Shown: positions 14,673 to 22,458, counted from the first letter of the stretch. The stretch is DNA of 32,702 nucleotides from Lacticaseibacillus yichunensis (GCF_003946405.1 NZ_RHOG01000034.1:1-32702); one strand, 5' to 3'. Numbers and translations are program-made. The notes: generated by a model from the sequence alone, not told the origin.

Positions 14673-15613
14673 TTGCTGGCGCCTTTCAGCAATATGTGTT
14701 TCAGCGCTTGAACGGTGGTGGCGACCTGCAGATTGCCGGTCACCGGATAGGTTTTGTCATCAAGCGGATAAACATGGCCGCGTTTGACGGCGGTGGTCTG
14801 TTGCCACTGCGGCTTGGCCAGTTCGTCCTTGAACGCCGCCTTGGCCTGATCGACCCGGCCATGGGCAAGCGTCAATATGTAATCGGGATCTTCGGCAACG
14901 AGTTTTTCCAAGCTGAATGGCACATAGGCGCTTGGGACCTGGCTGAGCGTGCCGGCAACATTGGTCAGCCCCAGCTTCGTCAGGAGATCGCCCAAGTAGG
15001 AATAATTCGTTGCGAGCATGAAACCGTGCCCGGCGCCAAACAGGACGGCGACTTTCTTACCCTTGAGCGCGCCAGCGCCTTTCAGCGCGGTGTCGGTCTC
15101 GCTTTGCACCTTTTTGACCACGGTCTGTGCCTGGGTCTCCTTGTTGAACAACTTACCCAGCTGCATCACGCTATCCGTGACGTTCTGGTAGCTTTCGTTG
15201 TTCAGGTACAGCCCGCGCACGCCTTGCTGTTTGAGGCCCTGATCCAGCAGGCCCATCATGCCGCTGTCGGTGATGTACAGATCCGGCTTCAGGCTCGCGA
15301 TTTTTTCCATGTCCGGCTTCCGCGGCAGGCCGATACGCGGGGTCTTTGCGTAACGCGCCGGTTGCCCATCCTGCGTGTCGATGCCCACCAGCGGCAAGTC
15401 CAGCGCTTCCGCATACTGGGCGACTGTGCGCGTGCCGGCGATCACCCGCTGCACTTTTTTGCTTTTGACCTGACTGCTCCACGAGGACGTCTGCTTTGCC
15501 GGTGAATGGCCGCAGCCCGCCAACCCGATCATCACCCCAAGGGCCAGCGCCCATGCCCCACGCCTGTGCGCACACCCATACCCGCTGTTGCCTTGATTTG
15601 TTGCCTTGTTCAT
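14669..15613 (-). CDS. IsdE-like haem-binding lipoprotein of an ABC importer
   Basis: This 314-residue lipoprotein has a hydrophobic signal ending in the lipobox LAGC with Cys34 as the lipidation site. The mature part resembles the S. aureus IsdE haem receptor along its length, as recalled: RVIAGTRTVAQY, LDLPLVGIDT, PDMEKIASLKPD, SYLGDLLTKLG and ILTLAHGRVDQAK. His251 in LAHGR aligns with the haem-ligating His of IsdE, but the position of its haem-ligating Met is Arg98 (GLPRKPD), with Met102 nearby. The start at 15613 has GGAGG at good spacing. It is first in the operon, right behind the operator and promoter. Binding of another iron complex cannot be excluded. Confidence 0.85.
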   Translation of the reverse strand: MNKATNQGNSGYGCAHRRGAWALALGVMIGLAGCGHSPAKQTSSWSSQVKSKKVQRVIAGTRTVAQYAEALDLPLVGIDTQDGQPARYAKTPRIGLPRKPDMEKIASLKPDLYITDSGMMGLLDQGLKQQGVRGLYLNNESYQNVTDSVMQLGKLFNKETQAQTVVKKVQSETDTALKGAGALKGKKVAVLFGAGHGFMLATNYSYLGDLLTKLGLTNVAGTLSQVPSAYVPFSLEKLVAEDPDYILTLAHGRVDQAKAAFKDELAKPQWQQTTAVKRGHVYPLDDKTYPVTGNLQVATTVQALKHILLKGASK

Positions 15614-15638
15614 TTTTGGTCCCTCCATCATTTTTAAT

Positions 15639-15661
15639 TTAATCGTAACTGTTACGATTAA
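15639..15661. promoter_or_regulatory. Perfect 23-bp palindromic operator of the haem operon
   Basis: TTAATCGTAAC, a single T, then GTTACGATTAA form an 11+11 inverted repeat without a mismatch. It lies just downstream of the predicted start of transcription and upstream of the ribosome site, where a bound repressor would block the operon. It is not an obvious Fur, PerR or MntR box. The regulator is not recognisable in the window. Confidence 0.8.
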
Positions 15662-15672
15662 TGACGAGCCCA

Positions 15673-15701
15673 ATCTTACCGGGGGTGTGTCGCCCTGTCA
15701 A
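15673..15701 (-). promoter_or_regulatory. Promoter of the haem-uptake operon
   Basis: A perfect -35 TTGACA (15696-15701) and a -10 TAAGAT (15673-15678) are exactly 17 bp apart on the minus strand. This is the strongest promoter match in the window, consistent with a gene set held off by a repressor. Confidence 0.8.
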
Positions 15702-15936
15702 CCTGGTGGCTTCGCGGCTGCGCCACCCGCGCCGTCGTTTTAGTCATTTAACCACCTGATGGCCGCCTGTCTCGTTTGTTCGTCGTTATGGAAAAAAATA
15801 TTGTGCGAACGGTTTTTCTAGTGCTGAAGACAAAAATAGCCTGTGCCCTGTTGATGGGGTGAAATCAAATAATTTCCGGGCCCTGTTTCCGAGCCCAGAG
15901 ACCAAAATGGCCGCCTTTTTTTGCCGATTCAGTCGA
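15702..15936. other. Intergenic stretch between haem promoter and pepN terminator
   Basis: No gene is seen in these 235 bases, and no open frame has a ribosome site. A short hairpin GGTGGC/GCCACC lies near 15703-15726, immediately upstream of the -35 box. The rest is unremarkable, with some A/T tracts. Confidence 0.5.
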
Positions 15937-15971
15937 TAAAAAAAGAGCCAGGACATCACATCCCAGCTCTT
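15937..15971 (-). terminator. Terminator after pepN
   Basis: On the minus strand AAGAGCTGGGA, a 7-nt loop and TCCTGGCTCTT pair over 11 positions (two wobbles), followed by a T-run. It begins 15 bases after the pepN stop. Confidence 0.9.
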
Positions 15972-15985
15972 GAAAAATATTAGGT

Positions 15986-18511
15986 TTACAAGGCAGCCTT
16001 GATCGCGGCGTTGACCGCAGCCTGTTCCTTGGCAATGAGGGCCACGCGGGTCGCGATGACCTTGGTGTCCATCGCAATCTCGCGGCCAAGGCCCGGCACG
16101 TCCTTCTTCGGTTCAAAGAAGGCGCTGAATTCATCCAGCCGGTCTTGCGTGCGGAAAATACCGGAGATCACCGTGATGTAGGTGGTGAATTCCATGTCCC
16201 CACCGACTGTTTTTTCCAGCCAGTCCCATTCACTCCGGATCCAGTCCCAGGCCAACTGCTCGCCAGCCGGGTTGTTCAGGACCCCGCGGAACCACGCGCG
16301 CAGATCTTGCGGCTTGATCGTGTCGGCGTCTTCAAAATGCGCAACGACTTGCTTGAGTAATTCAGGATCGGTCAGGCGTGGCACGGCGGCCATCAGGGAT
16401 TCCTTCACGCTCGGATCAGATGTCTTGCGGTAGGCAGCAAAGAAACTGTCCAGTAGCGCCTGATCGCCGAAATGCTTGGCCTCGGAGATCAGGACATATG
16501 GCCGTGGATCCGCTGGCATTGCATCGAGGTTGGCGGCATGAGCCAGATACAGCGCATGGGCATCCTCGATCACCTTGGCATCGTCCGCATAGACCACAGA
16601 CCCCACCACGGTCTCACGGCTGAGCTGATCGTCGTTGGTGTCTGTGCTTTGTGGCACGAGGCCCAACCGTGCATATTGGTGGCCGAAGATCTTGGCATAA
16701 AGTGCCTTGAGCTGATTTTCCTCATCAGAGCCCGGCGTGGTGAACTTGCCGAGGCCGGAGATCGCCTGGTTCAACGCCGTGTTGACAACGCTGTGGGCAC
16801 TCCCCGCAAAACGTGTGAGCAGCGGCACGATCTCGGCATAAGAGATCGCCCCAGCTTCCGCCTGCAAGCGGGCGTCCTGAAGCAATTGCAGCTGCGAGAT
16901 CGGATCAAAGTCGGCGGCTTCCTTCAAAATGTCAGCCATCAGCGTGTCATCGTATTTGACGATGAAATGCGAGTTGTTGCCAACATTCAGGCGGAAGGCT
17001 TGACCGGCCTCGCTGCGAAGCGCTTCGTAGTTGCCCAGATTCAGCGACTTTTCAGTCATGAGCTGCGGCGCGGCGGCATAGTTGCTTTCCAGCGGAATCT
17101 GCCACTGCCGACCGACCTCTTTGCCTTCGCCGATGAAGAACTGCTGCTGGCTGATCACCAGGTCGCCATTTTCAACACTGGCAGATACCAGCGGATACCC
17201 CGGCTGCTCGAGCCAGGAGTTCATGATCGCGCCGACATCCAGGCCACTGGCATCGCCCAGCGCGGCCCAAAGATCTGCGCCGGTCGCGTTGCCGAACTTG
17301 TGCGCGTCGAAGTAGGCTTTGAGGCCCTTGCGCAGGTTATCGTCGCCGAGCAGTGCGCGGACCATCACCAACATCCGCGAGCCCTTGGCGTAAACGATCG
17401 CGCCGTCGAAAACAGAATCGATGTCTGCCGGGTCTTCGACCGAAACATGCACCGACTGAACGCCATCGGTTGCATCGCGGCGAAGCGCAGAAGCCGCCTC
17501 GGATTTCTGGAACAATTCCCAGATGTGCCAATCCGGCTCAAGCGCGTCGACCGACAGATATTCCATCATGTTGGCAAACGACTCGTTGAGCCACAGATCA
17601 TCCCACCACTTCATCGTGACTAGATCGCCGAACCACTGGTGGGCCAACTCATGCGTGATGACCGTTGCGACCAGCTGCTTCATCGACAAGCTGGTGTTAT
17701 CCGGATCCAGCGTCAGGTACGCCTCACGATAGGTCACAAGCCCCCAATTTTCCATCGCGCCGGCCGAAAAGTCTGGCAGGGCCAACTGATAGGAATGCGG
17801 CAATGGATAAGGCGTCTGGTAGAAGTCTTCGTAAAATTCGATCGCGCGCTTGGCGATATCTAAAGCAAAATCAAGCTCTTTTGGCTGATGGGCCTTGGTC
17901 GCAAAAACCCCGATCTCGACGCCGGACTTGGTCTGCGTCAATTTCTTTTGCATGTCGCCGAACGCAAATGCGATCAGGTAGGTCGACATCCGCATCGTCG
18001 TGGCAAAATAATGCACGCCATCTTCAACCTTGGTCTCCGGCATGTTGGCGATGATCGTCTCGCCTGGCTGTTCGTCGAACTGGATGGCCAGGTCAAAGGT
18101 CGCCTTGGCTTCTGGTTCGTCCACGCCAGGAAACGCCTGACGCGCTGCGGTGGACTCAAACTGGGTCCCAATCAGCTCCTGCTTTTCGCCATTAAGCGTG
18201 TAATAGGATGGGTAGATACCCATCATGGTGTCGGTCAGCGGCGCGGTGTAGGCGATCGTCAGGGTCACGTCCCCTGCTTGCGGCAAGGTGATATCGAGGC
18301 GTTCGTTGGCGTCATCAACGGTGAATGGCACCGCCGCGTCATTTGCCGCAACGGACTGGATGGTCAGGAACTTCTGGTTGACGGCGATCGCCGCTTCTTG
18401 CGCGGTCCCTTCGATCGTCGTTTTGCCCGTGATCAGTTTTTTTGCGCGGTCCACATTAATGTAAAGGTCATAATGCGTGGGTTGGAACGTTTCATATAAA
18501 TGTTTTGCCAT
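15986..18511 (-). CDS. pepN: Aminopeptidase N
   Basis: This 841-residue cytoplasmic M1-family zinc aminopeptidase releases N-terminal residues from peptides taken up during growth on protein; it is a main peptidase of lactic acid bacteria. The exopeptidase motif GAMEN is at residues 251-255, the zinc site HELAH at 287-291 with the third ligand Glu310 in WLNESFA, and the C-terminal helical domain is complete. The length matches lactobacillus PepN of roughly 840-850 residues. GGAGGGAGAAAA lies before ATG 18511 and a TATACT -10 is at 18543-18548. Its own promoter and terminator mark it as a single-gene unit. Confidence 0.97.
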   Translation of the reverse strand: MAKHLYETFQPTHYDLYINVDRAKKLITGKTTIEGTAQEAAIAVNQKFLTIQSVAANDAAVPFTVDDANERLDITLPQAGDVTLTIAYTAPLTDTMMGIYPSYYTLNGEKQELIGTQFESTAARQAFPGVDEPEAKATFDLAIQFDEQPGETIIANMPETKVEDGVHYFATTMRMSTYLIAFAFGDMQKKLTQTKSGVEIGVFATKAHQPKELDFALDIAKRAIEFYEDFYQTPYPLPHSYQLALPDFSAGAMENWGLVTYREAYLTLDPDNTSLSMKQLVATVITHELAHQWFGDLVTMKWWDDLWLNESFANMMEYLSVDALEPDWHIWELFQKSEAASALRRDATDGVQSVHVSVEDPADIDSVFDGAIVYAKGSRMLVMVRALLGDDNLRKGLKAYFDAHKFGNATGADLWAALGDASGLDVGAIMNSWLEQPGYPLVSASVENGDLVISQQQFFIGEGKEVGRQWQIPLESNYAAAPQLMTEKSLNLGNYEALRSEAGQAFRLNVGNNSHFIVKYDDTLMADILKEAADFDPISQLQLLQDARLQAEAGAISYAEIVPLLTRFAGSAHSVVNTALNQAISGLGKFTTPGSDEENQLKALYAKIFGHQYARLGLVPQSTDTNDDQLSRETVVGSVVYADDAKVIEDAHALYLAHAANLDAMPADPRPYVLISEAKHFGDQALLDSFFAAYRKTSDPSVKESLMAAVPRLTDPELLKQVVAHFEDADTIKPQDLRAWFRGVLNNPAGEQLAWDWIRSEWDWLEKTVGGDMEFTTYITVISGIFRTQDRLDEFSAFFEPKKDVPGLGREIAMDTKVIATRVALIAKEQAAVNAAIKAAL

Positions 18512-18542
18512 TTTTCTCCCTCCGGCTCTTCAGATTACTCTC

Positions 18543-18548
18543 AGTATA
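18543..18548 (-). promoter_or_regulatory. -10 element of the pepN promoter
   Basis: TATACT on the minus strand lies 31 bases before the pepN start. The -35 region 16-17 bp upstream is poor (TTTTCG). Confidence 0.45.
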
Positions 18549-18674
18549 CGCCATTGCGCCCGTGCGAAAAGCAGGCGTCGCGCATTCTGGCCGAAAATTC
18601 AAAGTGACCTGCCTCTTTTGCGCAAAGCAACAACGTGCCTCAGCAAAATTAACAAATTTTTTTGTAGTAATATG

Positions 18675-18703
18675 CTGACACCGGTGTCATTAAAGCGTAT
18701 ACT
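18675..18703 (+). promoter_or_regulatory. Promoter of the ECF S-component gene
   Basis: CTGACA (18675-18680) and TATACT (18698-18703) are 17 bp apart. The -35 box is inside operator copy 1. Confidence 0.7.
18676..18689. promoter_or_regulatory. Operator copy 1 before the ECF S component
   Basis: TGACAC-CG-GTGTCA is a perfect palindrome overlapping the -35 box. A matching site lies 39 bp further on, centre to centre. Confidence 0.75.
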
Positions 18704-18713
18704 TCAGCTTGAA

Positions 18714-18729
18714 ATGACACGTGTGTCAT
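18714..18729. promoter_or_regulatory. Operator copy 2 before the ECF S component
   Basis: ATGACAC-GT-GTGTCAT has the same TGACAC half-site and 2-bp centre as copy 1 and lies just after the expected transcription start. Two matching sites around one promoter point to a dimeric, TetR-like or similar repressor. The regulator is not identified. Confidence 0.75.
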
Positions 18730-18754
18730 TAATTTGAAAGAGCAGGTGAAACAG

Positions 18755-19396
18755 ATGAAGAATCATTCAAAAGCGTTCCGTCTTGCGATTCAGGCCTTGT
18801 TTGTCGCGCTGATCGCCGTTCAGACGATGGTGCCATGGCTCGGCTACATCCCACTTGGGTTTCTTTCCATTACGATCATTCACATCACGGTGATCGTCGG
18901 CGCGATCATGTTCGGACCGGGGGAAGGCATGGTGATCGGCTTCACCTGGGGCCTGTTCAGTCTGATTCGCGCCTACACCGCGCCATCCAGTCCACTGGAT
19001 ACGCTCGCCTTCACGAATCCGCTGGTCTCCGTGGTGCCCCGGATCTTGATCGGGCTGTTTGCCGCATGGACCTTCTGGGCGCTGTTCAAGCTGACCCATC
19101 GCCAGCTCGTGGCCAGCATTGGCGCCGCGATCATCGGCACCGCGACCAATACGGTGTTGGTGCTCGGGGCAATGGGGCTGATCTATTCCGGCCAGGTCGC
19201 GAACTTCTATAACGTCTCCAGCGGCAACTTGATCAAAGTGCTGGTTGGCATCGTGATCTCCAACGGCATCCCCGAAATGATCGGCGCAATCATCCTCACC
19301 CCGCTTCTGGTGCGGGTCCTGACGACCGCGACCCACATGATTCCGTGGCATGTCGCCGCGCTTGCGAAACCTGCACAGCTGGGCACACATAATTGA
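18755..19396 (+). CDS. ECF transporter S component, probably pantothenate (PanT-like)
   Basis: This 213-residue hydrophobic protein of about six spans is the substrate-binding subunit of an energy-coupling-factor vitamin importer, working with a shared EcfAA'T module encoded elsewhere. The signature stretch SITIIHITVIVGAIMFGPGE, followed by GLFSLIRAYTAPSSPLD, NPLVSVVPRILIGL and the C-terminal NGIPEMIGAIIL, recalls S components annotated as PanT. The ligand is inferred from that resemblance only; another vitamin is possible. ATG 18755 is preferred because AGGTG is 6-7 bases upstream; an in-frame TTG at 18734 has no ribosome site. Two operators flank its promoter and a terminator follows. Confidence 0.8.
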   Translation: MKNHSKAFRLAIQALFVALIAVQTMVPWLGYIPLGFLSITIIHITVIVGAIMFGPGEGMVIGFTWGLFSLIRAYTAPSSPLDTLAFTNPLVSVVPRILIGLFAAWTFWALFKLTHRQLVASIGAAIIGTATNTVLVLGAMGLIYSGQVANFYNVSSGNLIKVLVGIVISNGIPEMIGAIILTPLLVRVLTTATHMIPWHVAALAKPAQLGTHN

Positions 19397-19413
19397 GTCA
19401 TTTGAGAAGAATC

Positions 19414-19449
19414 GAAAAGCCGTCGAGCTCAAAAACTCGACGGCTTTTC
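19414..19449. terminator. Bidirectional terminator between the S component and rrf2
   Basis: GAAAAGCCGTCGAG (19414-19427) and CTCGACGGCTTTTC (19436-19449) form a perfect 14-bp stem flanked by A and T runs, serving the converging genes on both strands. Confidence 0.92.
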
Positions 19450-19468
19450 ATATGGCTTCGGCGGACGC

Positions 19469-19912
19469 TTATCGCGAAGTAGCGTCGCGCGCGGCTTCCC
19501 GCGTCAGAATCTCATCGATGATGCCTTGCAAGCTGATGCCAGCCATGGTCTGTTCAGCTTGCTTTTGAATCTGATCGTACACGCCATCCAGGGTCTGCTG
19601 GATATTGCCACCGACGATGCATTGGGGGTTCGTCTTGTCGTCGATATGCAGCAGTTGCTGGTTGTCTTCGGCGGCGCGGTAGATCATGAGGAGCGTGATC
19701 TCGCTGGCGGGCCGTGCAAGTTTGGGGTCGACTTTCCCTGGGGCGCTGGTCAACAGGCCAGCTTTGACCAACCGCGACATCAGGCGCCGCACGAGGCTTG
19801 GGTTTGATTCGATGCTGCTGGCGATCGCATTGCTTGACAGATCGCCATCTTGATAAATGTCGACATAGGCCAGCAGATGGACCGCATCGCTCAGCCGGTG
19901 TGAATATTTCAT
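19469..19912 (-). CDS. Rrf2-family transcriptional regulator
   Basis: This 147-residue winged-helix protein starts MKYSHRLSDAVHLLAY, has the Rrf2 recognition region SIESNPSLVRRLMSRLVKAGLL and the wing with KVDPKLARPASEITLL. Iron-sulphur Rrf2 proteins carry three clustered cysteines; here only Cys98 (NPQCIVGGNIQ) is present, so a cluster is unlikely and a YwnA-like or single-thiol redox sensor is more plausible. The start at 19912 has a purine-rich site (AAGGGGG) upstream. It lies 52 bp behind the NmrA-type oxidoreductase, its likely partner and target, but also has its own promoter at 19940-19968. Confidence 0.88.
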   Translation of the reverse strand: MKYSHRLSDAVHLLAYVDIYQDGDLSSNAIASSIESNPSLVRRLMSRLVKAGLLTSAPGKVDPKLARPASEITLLMIYRAAEDNQQLLHIDDKTNPQCIVGGNIQQTLDGVYDQIQKQAEQTMAGISLQGIIDEILTREAARDATSR

Positions 19913-19939
19913 TCGAATCGCCCCCTTGCCGTTGCGTTC

Positions 19940-19968
19940 AGTATACCGTTTTGCGAAGCCGCTGTCAG
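19940..19968 (-). promoter_or_regulatory. Internal promoter of rrf2
   Basis: CTGACA (19963-19968) and TATACT (19940-19945) are 17 bp apart on the minus strand. The -35 box overlaps the stop codon of the upstream oxidoreductase gene, so rrf2 can be made independently. Confidence 0.7.
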
Positions 19969-20819
19969 GCCGTGGCCAAAACAACCTTGATGGCATCGGC
20001 CAGTGAGGTCAGTGGACGGCCGAGCACCGTGGCCAGATCATCGGTCGTGCCGGCGAGTTGACCCTCGCGGATCAGCGTTTGAAACGAGGTGACGAGCGCC
20101 GCGGTGCCGGCATCCAGCCCAGCTTTTTCCAGTCCGGCTTGATAGGCAGCGTCATCAACGGCGACGACTTGCACGTTGCCATCGATGGCCGCGGCAAGAT
20201 CTGCGTAAGTCCGCGGCGCGCCGGAAAATTCATAGATGGCTTTTGGCGTCTGCGTCAAAAGGACCCGCACCGCGCCTTCTGCGTATTCGCGTTCGAGTGC
20301 CCAGCCCGCCTGGCCAGCACCGGCGGAATAAACAAACGGTTGGCCGGCCGCCCCGGCAGCAAGTGTCGCGGCTTCATTCTCAAGATACCAGTTGTTACGC
20401 AGGAAGCTATGCGCAAGGCCGGCGTCTTCGATCATCTTTTCCGTGGCGCGGTGATCGGCGGCCAGTGGCGTGGTCGACGTGTCCGCATGCGGAAAACTGG
20501 TGTAGGCGATGTACCCAACACCGGCCGCTTTCGCCGCGGTCACCACGTTTTGATGTTGCGCAGCGCGGGCAAGCTGGCCCCCTGGCTGAGATGAAATGAA
20601 GAGTAATTTGTCCACGCCCTGAAGCGCTGCCGTCAATGTGGCTGGCTGCTCATAATCCGCCTGGCGCACTGCCACGCCGGCCGGGACGAGTGCCGCGGCC
20701 TTTTCTGTGTTGCGGGCCAGCGCGATGATCGTCGCATCGGCCGGTGCCAACGCCTTGAGTTGCTTGATGGCGGCCTGGCCAAAATGACCGGTCGCACCTG
20801 TGATCGCATATGTTGTCAT
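19965..20819 (-). CDS. NmrA-family NAD(P)-dependent quinone oxidoreductase (QorB-like)
   Basis: This 284-residue protein starts MTTYAITGATGHFGQAAI with the NmrA-type GATGHFG dinucleotide motif. IALARN, LLFISSQPGGQ, YIAYTSFPHAD, HRATEKMIEDAGL and the FLRNNWYLEN segment follow, as in QorB (YtfG) and related quinone reductases. These enzymes reduce quinones with NADPH and protect against electrophiles. ATG 20819 lies 10 bases after AAGGAG, and a TTG three bases earlier is an alternative. It is upstream of rrf2 on the same strand, and repeated GTTAC/GTAAC half-sites lie in its promoter region. Confidence 0.88.
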   Translation of the reverse strand: MTTYAITGATGHFGQAAIKQLKALAPADATIIALARNTEKAAALVPAGVAVRQADYEQPATLTAALQGVDKLLFISSQPGGQLARAAQHQNVVTAAKAAGVGYIAYTSFPHADTSTTPLAADHRATEKMIEDAGLAHSFLRNNWYLENEAATLAAGAAGQPFVYSAGAGQAGWALEREYAEGAVRVLLTQTPKAIYEFSGAPRTYADLAAAIDGNVQVVAVDDAAYQAGLEKAGLDAGTAALVTSFQTLIREGQLAGTTDDLATVLGRPLTSLADAIKVVLATA

Positions 20820-20851
20820 CAATAAAGATCTCCTTTTTATGTGCCAATCAA

Positions 20852-20887
20852 GTTACTTTTAACGTAACCTGTTGTTTACATAGTAAC
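20852..20887. promoter_or_regulatory. Repeated GTTAC/GTAAC half-sites before qorB-like gene
   Basis: GTTAC (20852-20856) and GTAAC (20864-20868) form one inverted pair, and GTTTAC (20874-20879) with GTAAC (20883-20887) a weaker second. Such arrays suit an HxlR-, Rrf2- or MarR-type regulator. Which protein binds is unknown. Confidence 0.4.
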
Positions 20888-20973
20888 ACCATCAAAGAAG
20901 CCGTCAACCTGTATTTTTAAAAATCACAGACAGTGTGCACCAGATGCGCGCACCGCCACCCGTTTTTACGCAG

Positions 20974-21002
20974 AAAAAAAACCAACGTCGCCGCTGGTTT
21001 TT
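20974..21002 (-). terminator. Terminator after the third DHA2 exporter
   Basis: On the minus strand AACCAGC and GTTGGTT pair (one wobble) around a 6-nt loop, followed by a T-run. It begins 9 bases after the exporter stop. Confidence 0.85.
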
Positions 21003-21010
21003 CCGCAAAG

Positions 21011-22429
21011 CTATTCCCGCTGACCGGCCGGCGCCGCCTGGACCCGAAAGGCCATCAGAAAGCCCGCCGCCGCGATGATCAGGACAAACACGAACCCAGC
21101 ATGGATCCCGGCGTTCACCCCGGCCGCGCCAGTCTGCGCCGCCATCCCGCTTGCCAGCAAGCTCGTGGCGATCGCGGTCGCCAGCGCGCCGATGATCTGT
21201 TGAAGCGTGTTCAAGATTGCGCTACCATCTGCGCTGAGGCGACCCGGCAGGCTGTTCAGCCCGTATGTCTGCGCCGGCGACATCGCAAGCGGCGCGCCGA
21301 TCATCAAGACCACATGCCCCAGAATCAAGACCCAAAGTGGACTCGACCCGGTGCTACTCAGCAGGACCAGCACCCCGAGCGCCGCGATGAAAAAGCCAAT
21401 GCGTGCGGGCCATTTCGCCCCATAATTGTCATACAGTCGTCCGGCCACGCCGGAGACGACCGCGTTCACGATGCCACCTGGCAACATCGCGAGCCCCGTC
21501 ATCGCGATTGGCAGGCCGACCACGCGCTGCAGATACATCGGAAACAGATACATCGCGCTCAAGATCAGCCCGAAATCCAGCATCACCAAAACCGTCCCAG
21601 TGGTGAACCGCGCCGAACTGAAAACATGCAGATTGAGAATCGGCATCTCAAGCTGAAGCTGGCGGTGCGCATACGCAGCCAAGACGATCAGGCCGATCGC
21701 CAACGTGCCGAGAACCTTACCGGATAGCCAGCCGCTGTCCGAGGCCATCGAGGCGCCGAGCACGATCGCCGCAAAGCCGACCGTGCTTTCGCCGATCGAC
21801 AGCCAATCGATCGGCGTTTTCGTCTGTTGATAGACATTGTCCAGATACAGCGCGACAAAGCCAAACGCAATGAGCAAAAATGGCACCAGCACCCAGAAGA
21901 TCGCGTGCCAGGACGCCTTGGCCAGCAGTAGCCCGGTCAAGGTCGGGGCGATCGCCGGGGCAAACATGATGACCAGCGCCGCCAGCCCCATCACGGTGCC
22001 CAGTTGATGCGGCGCGACGATCTGCATCGCCACCGAAAACATCAGTGGCAACACCAGCCCCGTGCCGATGCCCTGAATCATCCGGCCAACCAGCAACACA
22101 GGAAAACTGGTGCTGGTCGCCGCGATCACCGCGCCCACGATGAAGGCACCAAGCGCCACCAAGACGATCTTTTTCGTCGTCGCCCATTTGGTCAATAGAC
22201 TCGATAGTGGCATGAAGATACCGATCACGAGCATGTACCCGGTGATCAGCCACTGCGCCGCCCCAGCCGTCACGCCAAGCGCGCTGGTGATCGTTGCCAG
22301 GGCGATGTTCAGCGAGGTCTCCGAGAACATCCCCACGAAGCTGCCGATCATCAAGCCGACCATCGCCAGCGCCGGATGTGCGACAATGACTCGCGCCCTT
22401 GAGAGTGCCTGAGATTGTGTGATTTCCAT
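21011..22429 (-). CDS. DHA2-family MFS drug exporter (third copy)
   Basis: This 472-residue protein is a DHA2 exporter of about 14 spans with AAQWLITGYMLVIGIFMPLSS, TM4 LLVGRMIQGIGTGLVLPLM, TM5 FAPAIAPTLTG (antiporter motif C) and the late segment LILGHVVLMIGAPLAMSP. It resembles the first exporter more than the second in TM4. The start at 22429 has a ribosome site (GGAAGGATGG) somewhat far upstream, and no better in-frame codon is nearby. A TTTTTGCGCAAAAA palindrome lies 29 bases upstream. No regulator gene is adjacent. Confidence 0.9.
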   Translation of the reverse strand: MEITQSQALSRARVIVAHPALAMVGLMIGSFVGMFSETSLNIALATITSALGVTAGAAQWLITGYMLVIGIFMPLSSLLTKWATTKKIVLVALGAFIVGAVIAATSTSFPVLLVGRMIQGIGTGLVLPLMFSVAMQIVAPHQLGTVMGLAALVIMFAPAIAPTLTGLLLAKASWHAIFWVLVPFLLIAFGFVALYLDNVYQQTKTPIDWLSIGESTVGFAAIVLGASMASDSGWLSGKVLGTLAIGLIVLAAYAHRQLQLEMPILNLHVFSSARFTTGTVLVMLDFGLILSAMYLFPMYLQRVVGLPIAMTGLAMLPGGIVNAVVSGVAGRLYDNYGAKWPARIGFFIAALGVLVLLSSTGSSPLWVLILGHVVLMIGAPLAMSPAQTYGLNSLPGRLSADGSAILNTLQQIIGALATAIATSLLASGMAAQTGAAGVNAGIHAGFVFVLIIAAAGFLMAFRVQAAPAGQRE

Positions 22430-22458
22430 AAAGAGAATGCCATCCTTCCATGCGCCTG

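Noticed and set aside
20936-21005. Small plus-strand gene around 20933-21727
   Set aside because: It lies opposite the exporter and its terminator, with no ribosome site.
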